This document shows positions 6,178-12,113 of a stretch of 12,939 bases of DNA, piece after piece; position 1 is the first letter of the stretch, and every line of letters starts with the position of its first letter. The translations under genes were made by a program, and so were the position numbers. The notes under the pieces are model-generated. The model did not search any database. It was not told the DNA's origin and saw nothing but the letters and a program-made list of their open reading frames with translations. The stretch spans positions 1-12,939 of the forward strand of contig JBHIER010000037.1 of NCBI GenBank assembly GCA_046760705.1, read 5' to 3'. The DNA comes from JBHIER01 sp046760705 [NCBI: bacterium] (GTDB taxonomy: Bacteria; JBHIER01; G020348925).

Positions 6178-8343
6178 ATGCCAAGGAGTTCTGACCCACA
6201 CATAAGAAGGGCTTTTCGGGTGCTCGGTGTTCTCCTCGTCGCCCTGAGCATATTTGTGGGGATAAGCCTGCTGACCCATTCTCGAGGGGATTCCCCTGAC
6301 CCTTTCAGCTCGGCCGGCCGAACCAACAACTGGGGCGGACGGTTTGGGGCCTTCATCTCCCATTACCTCTACCGGTTGGTCGGCTATCCCGCTCTCCTTG
6401 TCCCCGTCTTTCTCCTCCTGTGGGGATGGAACCGGTTCCGATGCGCACCGATGAGAAAGCTTCTCAAGCGCACTGTTCTCCTATCCATTCTGGGCCTTCT
6501 CTTCTGTCTGGCAACCAGTTCGATGGCCTTTCTGTCGAAAAGCGTGCAGTATCGCCTCGGCGGCAAAATGGGTGACCTTCTGGCTGGTCTCTGTATCAAA
6601 TACTTCGGCCAGGTGGGTACGTATGTTCTTTTAGGGTTCCTTATAATTGTCGTCCTCCTTCTCACGGCCGAGACCCCCTTGGCCCGCATCTCCGACTGGG
6701 TGGCAAGGAGAAGGGCCATTTTGGCCATGAGAAGAGTCGAAAAGAAGGTCAAGAGGGAGGAGGTTCGTGAGCGAAGGGAGCTGGAAAGAGAGGAGGTGAA
6801 AAAGGGAGAGCCAGCGGCCCAACCGAAGATCGGGGAAGGGGTGAAAGCGGCCGCTCAAAAGGGGCAGAAAGAACCGGCAGTGGTTGAAGAGGCAACCGGT
6901 TACGTGTGCCCTACTCTTGATCTTTTAGCCGATCCCCCGCGGACAGAGGAGCAGGTCGAAAAGGGGGTGCTTGAGAAGAATGCGGCCATCTTAGAGTCCA
7001 AGCTGGCCGATTTCGGCGTGGAGGGTAAGGTGGTTCAGGTCAATCCCGGCCCGGTGATCACCCGCTATGAACTTGAGCCGGCCTCGGGCGTCAAGGTGAG
7101 CCGCATCTCCAGTTTGAGCGACGATTTGGCTCTGGCCATGAAGGCCAAATCCATCCGCATCATGGCCCCCATACCTGGCAAGGCCGCGGTGGGCATTGAG
7201 ATCCCCAATTCGCAGCCTTCGCTCGTCTATCTCAAAGAGATCCTCTCCTCGCCCCAGTTTCAGCGGTCCCAATCGAAGCTGACCTTCGCCCTGGGCAAGA
7301 CCATCTCCGGCGAGGCCTACTCCGCCGATCTGGCTGAGATGCCTCACCTGCTCATCGCCGGGGCCACAGGCTCTGGAAAGAGCGTCTGCATTAACGCCAT
7401 CATCTCCAGCATCTTGCTGAACAGAACCCACCCTCGAGAGGTCCAGTTCCTCATGATCGATCCCAAAATGTTAGAGCTCCCCCTCTATAACGGTATCCCC
7501 CATCTGTCCCAAAAGGTGATCACCAACTCCGAGAAAGCCTCCGAAACGTTGAAATTGGTAGTCAACGAGATGGAGGATCGGTACCGACAGTTGGCCAGAA
7601 CAGGCGTTCGGGACATCGACACATACAATGAGAGGGTGCGCATAAAACCGGCAGAGCAAGAGGCAGAGCCGCTCCCTTACTTCGTCATCATCGTCGATGA
7701 GCTGGCCGATCTGATGTTATCCTCCTTTGCCGATGAGATCGAGAGTACCCTCACCCGCCTGGCTCAGATGGCCAGGGCTGTGGGTATCCACCTCATTCTG
7801 GCCACGCAGCGCCCCTCCGTGGATGTGATCACAGGCCTCATCAAGGCCAACTTCCCCACCCGCATCGCCTTTCAAGTGGCCTCCAAGATCGACTCGCGGA
7901 CCATTTTGGACGCCAACGGGGCTGAGAAACTTCTGGGCGCAGGGGACATGCTCTTTCTGACGCCACGCCATCGGGAACCGCTCCGCATTCACGGCTCTTT
8001 TATCTCGACCCAAGAGACGGAGGCCATCGTGAAATTCATAAAAGAACAGAACTTCGCCTTCGAGATCCCAAAACTGCCCGAGCAGTCCCCGGCGGAGATG
8101 GAGGCGGCAGGTTTCGATATCGACGGCCAGGATGAGCTCTTCGAAAAGGCAAAGGATCTGGTCATTCGCCATCAGCAGGGCTCCGTTTCGCTGCTCCAGC
8201 GGAGGCTGGGGATTGGGTACGCGCGCGCCGGGCGCATCATGGATCAACTGGAGAAGGCCGGCATCGTCGGCCCCTTCGACGGCTCAAAGGCCCGGCAGGT
8301 GCTCATCGACCGGGACCAATTAGAGGAGTTAAAAGAAAAATGA
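6178..8343 (+). CDS. ftsK: DNA translocase FtsK/SpoIIIE
   Basis: FtsK is a septum-anchored, ATP-driven pump that clears chromosome ends and helps dimer resolution at division. The 721-residue protein has an N-terminal membrane part (hydrophobic segments near 13-32, 70-85, 98-118 and 147-163) and a charged, Glu/Lys/Arg-rich linker (about 175-240), short compared with E. coli FtsK. Then come the alpha domain, the RecA-like motor with Walker A GATGSGKS (395-402), Walker B VIIVDE (503-508) and ATQRPSVDVITG, and a C-terminal gamma winged helix (about 651-712, RRLGIGYARAGRIMDQLE) that reads polar sequences. Start ATG 6178 has GAGGAG six bases upstream. The frame also contains ATG 6118, but that lies within the promoter. 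The stop overlaps lolA by 4 bases. All key motor residues are present. Confidence 0.98.
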   Translation: MPRSSDPHIRRAFRVLGVLLVALSIFVGISLLTHSRGDSPDPFSSAGRTNNWGGRFGAFISHYLYRLVGYPALLVPVFLLLWGWNRFRCAPMRKLLKRTVLLSILGLLFCLATSSMAFLSKSVQYRLGGKMGDLLAGLCIKYFGQVGTYVLLGFLIIVVLLLTAETPLARISDWVARRRAILAMRRVEKKVKREEVRERRELEREEVKKGEPAAQPKIGEGVKAAAQKGQKEPAVVEEATGYVCPTLDLLADPPRTEEQVEKGVLEKNAAILESKLADFGVEGKVVQVNPGPVITRYELEPASGVKVSRISSLSDDLALAMKAKSIRIMAPIPGKAAVGIEIPNSQPSLVYLKEILSSPQFQRSQSKLTFALGKTISGEAYSADLAEMPHLLIAGATGSGKSVCINAIISSILLNRTHPREVQFLMIDPKMLELPLYNGIPHLSQKVITNSEKASETLKLVVNEMEDRYRQLARTGVRDIDTYNERVRIKPAEQEAEPLPYFVIIVDELADLMLSSFADEIESTLTRLAQMARAVGIHLILATQRPSVDVITGLIKANFPTRIAFQVASKIDSRTILDANGAEKLLGAGDMLFLTPRHREPLRIHGSFISTQETEAIVKFIKEQNFAFEIPKLPEQSPAEMEAAGFDIDGQDELFEKAKDLVIRHQQGSVSLLQRRLGIGYARAGRIMDQLEKAGIVGPFDGSKARQVLIDRDQLEELKEK

Positions 8344-8981
8344 CAAAATCCAAAATCCCAACCACGTTCATTTTGGTGGTCCTGATGACGACCCAAGTCG
8401 CCTTCGGCCAGTCGGCCAATGAGATCGTCAAGCGTGTTCAAAAGAGATATCGTTCCCTGAAAACCTTCTCGGCCGAATTTGAGGAGACCTTCACCTGGAC
8501 CCTGGCCAAAAGATCACAGAGCTCCCGCGGTCGGTTCTTCATCAAGAAACCGGACCGATTTCGCCTGGAGACGGAAGAGCAGATCCTCACTTCCGACGGG
8601 AAGACGGTCTGGCGCTATGCTATCCAGGACTCCCAGGTCTTCGTCACCGACGCCGAGAGCGATCCCGACTTTCCTTTGCTGAAGAATCTGCTCTTCGATT
8701 ACGTCGAGAACTATTCCCACCTATATTTGGGCCATGAGAGACTCGACGAGGTCGACTGTGATCGGTTGAAACTCATCCCCAAGGAGGAGGACTCCTTTGT
8801 CACCGAACTGTTCGTCTGGATCGACCGCAAAGAGTGGCTGACCAGAAGAGTGGAATACAGGGACATCCACCGGAACGTCACCACGTACGCCCTCTCGGAC
8901 ATCAGGATCAATAAGAAGATCGACGATGGAATCTTCGTCTTCCACATCCCCGAAGGCACTGAAGTCATCGACACCCGGTAA
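8340..8981 (+). CDS. lolA: Outer-membrane lipoprotein carrier protein LolA
   Basis: LolA is the periplasmic chaperone that carries lipoproteins from LolCDE to the outer membrane. The 213-residue protein starts with a signal peptide (a Lys pair, then a hydrophobic core TFILVVLMTTQVAFG, cleavage near residue 23). The mature part shows the family outline: RYRSLKTFSAEFEE, a GRFFIKKPDRFRLE strand pair, SDGKTVWRY, and later ELFVWIDRKEWLTRRVEY. Its ATG lies in the ATGA overlap with the ftsK stop, so translation is probably coupled. The ftsK-lolA order is common in Proteobacteria and supports the call. It implies a cell with an outer membrane. No plus-strand T-run terminator follows; transcription runs toward the convergent PPC gene. 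Confidence 0.93.
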   Translation: MTKSKIPTTFILVVLMTTQVAFGQSANEIVKRVQKRYRSLKTFSAEFEETFTWTLAKRSQSSRGRFFIKKPDRFRLETEEQILTSDGKTVWRYAIQDSQVFVTDAESDPDFPLLKNLLFDYVENYSHLYLGHERLDEVDCDRLKLIPKEEDSFVTELFVWIDRKEWLTRRVEYRDIHRNVTTYALSDIRINKKIDDGIFVFHIPEGTEVIDTR

Positions 8982-9116
8982 CATTTCCCGACCGGTTTGT
9001 GGCCACCGTGGGGCAAATCTCCGCGGAGTAGCGTCACACAAGACCGCGCTCCGCTTTCGCTCCGTGCCTCACTGCAAGCCCTTCTCCCCGTCTGCAGAGG
9101 TGCGACTTACAATTCC

Positions 9117-9149
9117 AAAAGGGTTCAAACCTCCAGGAGGTTTAAACCC
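9117..9149 (-). terminator. Intrinsic terminator of the sppA operon, inside the last codons of the PPC gene
   Basis: On the minus strand a 14-base arm from 9149 (GGGTTTAAACCTCC) and a second arm ending at 9121 (GGAGGTTTGAACCC) pair with one G-T wobble around a single central T, followed by TTTT (9120-9117). In practice the loop would open a few pairs. The last codons and stop of the PPC gene lie within the stem. The plus-strand side has no T-run, so it should serve mainly the minus-strand operon. Confidence 0.65.
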
Positions 9150-9544
9150 ACCTCCTCGTCGAGGACACGGGTGATCCGGTCGGTGAATGGGTTGATGACA
9201 AACTCACCTGTGGCCGAAATGATGGCCGAAAAGAGGTGACCGGCAAAAGCCCTCAGATCGGCCCCGGCCGCGGTGACGTGGCAGTGGAGCATGGGGTTCC
9301 CATCGACATAGGAGATGTTTCCGGTGAGATTTCCCAACTCCAGATTCTCTCGAAAGGTCCGCTTCACGTATTCCTTCTTGTGGGGGTCGAAGATCCCCAA
9401 GACCAGATCCTTCACTGCACCGAGGCCTTGAACCGTCCCGCCCTGGATGTTCTGCTGTCGAACGAATTGTGTCAGGGTGCTGAGAACCTCCTCGCCCTTC
9501 TCCAGACGGACGATGTACCCATCCTCTGTCTTTCTCCATCTCAT
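9125..9544 (-). CDS. PPC/DUF296-domain protein
   Basis: The 139-residue protein is a single PPC (plants and prokaryotes conserved, DUF296) domain. Family signs are GTVQGLGAVKDLVLGIFD near residues 36-53, then GNISYVDGNPMLHCHVTAAG and GHLFSAIISATGEFVI, which include the conserved His pair LHCHV and the GE near the end. Plant members carry AT-hooks and bind DNA. Bacterial stand-alone domains form trimers and their role is largely unknown, so DNA binding should not be assumed here; no AT-hook is visible. It is the last gene of the sppA-led operon, 21 bases after yggT. Its coding end forms the terminator stem, which constrains the last codons (LNLLEV). Confidence 0.9.
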   Translation of the reverse strand: MRWRKTEDGYIVRLEKGEEVLSTLTQFVRQQNIQGGTVQGLGAVKDLVLGIFDPHKKEYVKRTFRENLELGNLTGNISYVDGNPMLHCHVTAAGADLRAFAGHLFSAIISATGEFVINPFTDRITRVLDEEVGLNLLEV

Positions 9545-9565
9545 CGGGACATCACATTTGAAGTC

Positions 9566-9799
9566 TCAGAGGATACTCATAATCACATAGATAATAAAGA
9601 CGAGGATGATGGGGGACACATCGATGGTCCCGCCGATGGGGGGAACGATCCGTCGAATGGGAGCCAGAACCGGTTCGGTGAGCTTGTAGATGACCTGCAC
9701 GAAAGGGTTGTAGGGGTTCGGGCGGACCCATGAGAGAATGACCCGGATGAGCACAACCACCAAGTAGACGTTCAGCAGTTTAACGATGAAAGATGCCAT
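9566..9799 (-). CDS. yggT: YggT family membrane protein
   Basis: This 77-residue protein is a single-copy YggT repeat. It has a hydrophobic helix at about 5-24 (LLNVYLVVVLIRVILSW), the family signature of a Pro/Asn-rich loop (RPNPYNPFV), LTEPVLAPIRRIVPPIGG, and a second helix at about 60-77. The family is a small inner-membrane protein of poorly known function, linked to osmotic stress in E. coli and to the divisome region in Gram-positive relatives (YlmG). The start at ATG 9799 follows the metallophosphoesterase stop by 9 bases. The protein is complete and unremarkable apart from its neighbours. Confidence 0.95.
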   Translation of the reverse strand: MASFIVKLLNVYLVVVLIRVILSWVRPNPYNPFVQVIYKLTEPVLAPIRRIVPPIGGTIDVSPIILVFIIYVIMSIL

Positions 9800-9808
9800 C
9801 TGAATCTT

Positions 9809-10285
9809 TCAGAAATAGACGATATCTCCTGAGATTTCACCCCTCTCTACGGTCAATATTCCGTAAGATTGGTTGGGGCGGAAGGCGGTGCTCCCGGGGT
9901 TGAACAGAAGCGTCTTTCCGTCTCTTTCATTATATGGCATGTGGGAGTGGCCGAAGACAACGCAATCGACATCTTGTCGAAAACGTGCTCGCACCCGCTG
10001 CGGTAAATCGGAGCAGCCACCTCCACCGTGTGTCAACCCGATAGTGAGACCTCCGAGCGAAATCTCCTTCAGAGGGGGCAAAAACTTGGCGATTTCTGCA
10101 TCGTCCATATTACCCGCCACAGCCTCAACCCGGCCCAAGTGCTGAAGCTCCTCATAAACCCTCAAGGAGATGAAATCCCCTGCGTGCAAAATGAGATCGA
10201 CCTTTCGCAAGGCCCGCACCACCGGCTCCGGGAGGCGGGAAGCCCGAACCGGTATATGGGTATCCGACAGGACACCAATAATCAT
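9809..10285 (-). CDS. Metallophosphoesterase, YfcE/MJ0936 family
   Basis: The 158-residue protein is a small calcineurin-like phosphoesterase with a full set of metal ligands: SDTH (7-10), HAGD (34-37), AGNMD (57-61), THGG (85-88) and GHSHMP (112-117), then FNPGS. YfcE and MJ0936 cleave phosphodiesters such as bis-p-nitrophenyl phosphate in vitro with Mn or Ni; the cellular substrate is unknown. ATG 10285 overlaps the stop of the upstream mini-gene (ATGA), so its translation is likely coupled to that ribosome-linked protein. Confidence 0.93.
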   Translation of the reverse strand: MIIGVLSDTHIPVRASRLPEPVVRALRKVDLILHAGDFISLRVYEELQHLGRVEAVAGNMDDAEIAKFLPPLKEISLGGLTIGLTHGGGGCSDLPQRVRARFRQDVDCVVFGHSHMPYNERDGKTLLFNPGSTAFRPNQSYGILTVERGEISGDIVYF

Positions 10286-10377
10286 CTCTTCTTCTTTTTG
10301 TGGCGATCTGCTTTCAACCGTTTCTTTCTCTTATGAGTGGCAATCTTGTGTCGTTTTCTCTTCTTCCCGCTGGGCAA
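10282..10377 (-). CDS. AURKAIP1/COX24-domain small basic protein (ribosome-associated)
   Basis: A 31-residue, extremely Lys/Arg-rich protein: PSGKKRKRHKIATHKRKKRL, then KADRHKKKKR. The KRKRHKxxTHKRKKRLK core is the AURKAIP1/COX24 (PF08213) signature. That family includes the mitoribosomal protein mS38 and short bacterial proteins, related to mycobacterial bS22. I prefer TTG 10377 as start: GGAGG at 10390-10386 is eight bases upstream and the product then begins MPSGKK as in relatives I remember. ATG 10383 is only two bases from GGAGG, too close. It ends in the ATGA shared with the metallophosphoesterase. It is far below the usual gene-size cut-off and easily missed. The family call is by recognisable pattern; ribosome association is inferred. 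Confidence 0.85.
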   Translation of the reverse strand: MPSGKKRKRHKIATHKRKKRLKADRHKKKKR

Positions 10378-10395
10378 ACACATCACCTCCTCTGA

Positions 10396-10452
10396 GAGCT
10401 TCCCAGAGCGAAACCCTCACTGTCGGAATGTCACTATTGGAATGAGAAGCTC
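10396..10452 (-). promoter_or_regulatory. Possible leader stem before the AURKAIP1-like gene
   Basis: GAGCTTC at the HU stop (10452-10446) can pair with GAAGCTC at 10402-10396, a perfect 7-base stem enclosing 43 bases and ending six bases before the GGAGG site. It could shape translation of the small basic gene or act as an RNA boundary after HU. A 7-base pair at this distance can occur by chance. Confidence 0.25.
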
Positions 10453-10744
10453 AGGACAATCGCCTCCTGATCCTCCCCACTCGCCCCTTCAATTCATCGG
10501 ACGGTTCCCAGACAGGAACATTTCGTGTCGGTATGGGGACCGCCTCCCCTGTTCTCGGATTGCGAGCTGTCCGAGGAGCCCTCCTCTTCACCTTGAAGCG
10601 TCCGAATCCCCTGATCTCAATATTCTTGCCCTTCGCCAGGGCGTTCGAAATGGAGGCCAGCATCTCCTCCACAACAAGGCTCGTGTCGGTCTTGGTCAAG
10701 CCTGTAGCCTCGGCGATCTCGTTCACGATATCCGCTTTTGTCAT
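10451..10744 (-). CDS. HU/IHF-family nucleoid DNA-bending protein
   Basis: The 97-residue protein matches HU/IHF in length and throughout: MTKADIVNEIAEATGLTKTD, an EIRGFGRFKVKRRAPRTARNP signature (43-63) with the intercalating Pro arm NPRTGE, and a C-terminal RVGRIRR. It bends and wraps DNA as a dimer. Whether it is HU or an IHF-like subunit cannot be settled here. Start ATG 10744 has GGGGG six bases upstream. The frame runs on upstream to 10948 inside the fmdB-type gene, but that extension has no family match and is rejected. A near-palindrome at 10766-10780 over the preceding stop, followed by four T on the minus strand, might trim read-through from fmdB. Confidence 0.97.
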   Translation of the reverse strand: MTKADIVNEIAEATGLTKTDTSLVVEEMLASISNALAKGKNIEIRGFGRFKVKRRAPRTARNPRTGEAVPIPTRNVPVWEPSDELKGRVGRIRRRLS

Positions 10745-10778
10745 GTCCAACCCCCTTTGGCAAAAGAGCGTTAACGGC

Positions 10779-11009
10779 TCATCGACACGTATCGCATGTT
10801 TTGGCTGCACATGTCCTGCATGATTGGCCCGCGCTCGGAAGGGAAGAGACCGCTTTGGAACCCGATTTGAACCCGAAAGCTGAAAAGAGCCTCCTGATCT
10901 TCCTTCCGTGGCACTTTGGACAGAGGAGGATCTTCTCTTCGACCGCACTCCGGATCAACTCTTCGAACTGCTCTCCGCACCGGGCACACTCAAATTCGTA
11001 TATGGGCAT
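10779..11009 (-). CDS. FmdB-type zinc-ribbon protein
   Basis: The 76-residue protein begins MPIYEFECARCGEQFEEL, the unmistakable FmdB/CxxC_CXXC_SSSS start. The zinc ribbon is formed by Cys 8, 11, 30 and 33. A Ser/Ala linker follows, then a second cysteine cluster at the C-terminus (Cys 64, 67, 72, 75; CRTC and CDTC), which could bind a second metal. The family was named after a regulator of formamide/amide genes in Methylophilus, but most members have no proven role. It follows sppA by 13 bases and precedes HU by 34 bases. Confidence 0.93.
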   Translation of the reverse strand: MPIYEFECARCGEQFEELIRSAVEEKILLCPKCHGRKIRRLFSAFGFKSGSKAVSSLPSAGQSCRTCAAKTCDTCR

Positions 11010-11022
11010 TTCAGCTCTTCCC

Positions 11023-11907
11023 CTATTGAAATCGATACTCCAGGGATGGCATCAGGTATGATTGGTGCCCAGTCCCTCCCAGTTTTTGAAGGAGCAGATC
11101 CCACAGGGTGATCCGTTTTCGCCACTCCCGAACCGTCTTCGGTTTTCCTTCGATCCCGGCCATTTCGGCGGCCAGGGCGATGGCCTCCTCATAGTCGCCC
11201 AAGACGTCGATCAATCCATAGTCCTGTCCCTGCCGTCCGGTGAAGACCCGGCCGTCGGCCAGGTCCAACACAGCCTGCCTGTCGAGCCCCCTGTCGGCAG
11301 CCACCACATCCACAAACTGATTGTACGTGTCATCGATCAATTCCTGCAGCAACTTTCGCTCCTCTTTGGTCATCTTGCGCATGGGCGATCCTATATCTTT
11401 ATACTTGCCACTCTTGACCACCTCAAACCGGATCCCTATCTTCTTGAACAGTTCCTCGGTGTTCGGAAATTCGAGGATGACCCCAATGCTGCCGGTCAGG
11501 GTCCCGGGATTGGCCACGATGGTATCGGCCGCACAGGCCACATAATACCCCCCGGAGGCTGCCACACTGGCCATGGAGACGACCACTTTCTTCCCGACCG
11601 CCCGAACCCGCTTGATCTCACGGTACATCTCCTGAGTTGAAGCCACACTCCCCCCTGGGCTGTTTATGCGCAACACGATCGCTGGGATCGAATCGTTCTC
11701 TTTGTACTTCTTCAACTGCCGAACGATGTTCTCCGAGGCATTGATCGGTCCCAAAAGCTCAATCAGGGCCACACGATTCCCGCTCGGAGCCAGGGCCAAT
11801 CCGCCTCTGCTGGCCACGGTCCAGAACATGTACGTCACGATGACCAGAAAGAGGAGAAGGCTGAGAACGATGACACCCCCCAGAATGTAGTCACTACGCT
11901 TCGCCAT
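11023..11907 (-). CDS. sppA: Signal peptide peptidase SppA (short, 36K type)
   Basis: SppA degrades cleaved signal peptides in the inner membrane with a Ser/Lys dyad. From ATG 11907 the protein has 294 residues, the size of the short bacillary/archaeal type rather than the 67K E. coli form. There is one N-terminal membrane helix (about 8-29). The catalytic Ser is S118 in SVAASGGYY and the Lys is K170 in SGKYKDIGS; the 52-residue spacing equals that of Bacillus SppA. RINSPGGSV (80-88) forms the substrate-binding edge. Start ATG 11907 has GAGGGAG about eight bases upstream; the longer frame from GTG 11940 has no Shine-Dalgarno site. It is the first gene of a seven-gene operon. Confidence 0.96.
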   Translation of the reverse strand: MAKRSDYILGGVIVLSLLLFLVIVTYMFWTVASRGGLALAPSGNRVALIELLGPINASENIVRQLKKYKENDSIPAIVLRINSPGGSVASTQEMYREIKRVRAVGKKVVVSMASVAASGGYYVACAADTIVANPGTLTGSIGVILEFPNTEELFKKIGIRFEVVKSGKYKDIGSPMRKMTKEERKLLQELIDDTYNQFVDVVAADRGLDRQAVLDLADGRVFTGRQGQDYGLIDVLGDYEEAIALAAEMAGIEGKPKTVREWRKRITLWDLLLQKLGGTGHQSYLMPSLEYRFQ

Positions 11908-11967
11908 CTCTATCACTCCCTCAGAAAGAAAGGGCCCCACTAAGTCATTGAGGCAGAAATTTTTCTA

Positions 11968-11996
11968 AATATACAAAAAGAGACAAAAAAAGTCAA
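11968..11996 (-). promoter_or_regulatory. sppA: Sigma70-type promoter of the sppA operon
   Basis: On the minus strand TTGACT (11996-11991) and TATATT (11973-11968) stand 17 bases apart with a T-rich spacer. The expected start is near 11961, leaving a leader of about 54 bases to ATG 11907. The -35 box lies inside the descending arm of the upstream hairpin (11985-12015). Confidence 0.8.
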
Positions 11997-12015
11997 CACA
12001 AATTGGGTTGACTTT
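11985..12015 (-). terminator. Probable intrinsic terminator of mltD, overlapping the sppA -35 box
   Basis: On the minus strand AAAGTCAAC (12015-12007) and GTTGACTTT (11997-11989) form a perfect 9-base stem with a 9-base loop, running straight into further T (seven T in all after GAC). The stem is AU-rich, so efficiency may be modest. An operator dyad over the -35 box is the alternative reading. Confidence 0.55.
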
Positions 12016-12113
12016 CAGACTTTCAAATTCCGACCGGAGTGGGCGGTCCGGCAGGGGGTCTCCGATTGGGCTGGCAGATGCTTCGGATCAAGGGGTGCAA
12101 GCCTCCTCGCCTC

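Noticed and set aside
6834-6841. GGGAAGGG, matching the KOPS pattern GGGNAGGG
   Set aside because: A single copy inside ftsK is expected by chance; polarity of such motifs needs whole-chromosome statistics.
9020-9029. CTCCGCGGAG palindrome after lolA
   Set aside because: It is a ten-base GC-rich palindrome with no T-run and no nearby promoter, so it is not supported as a terminator or operator.
9236-9733. Plus-strand frame of 165 residues across the PPC and yggT genes
   Set aside because: It is a shadow of two well-supported minus-strand genes.
10745-10948. N-terminal extension of the HU frame to 10948
   Set aside because: It overlaps the FmdB-type gene in another frame, has no HU homology, and ATG 10744 has a good Shine-Dalgarno site and the normal HU length.
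11062-11640. Plus-strand frame of 192 residues across sppA
   Set aside because: It is the antisense of SppA catalytic sequence with no homology of its own.
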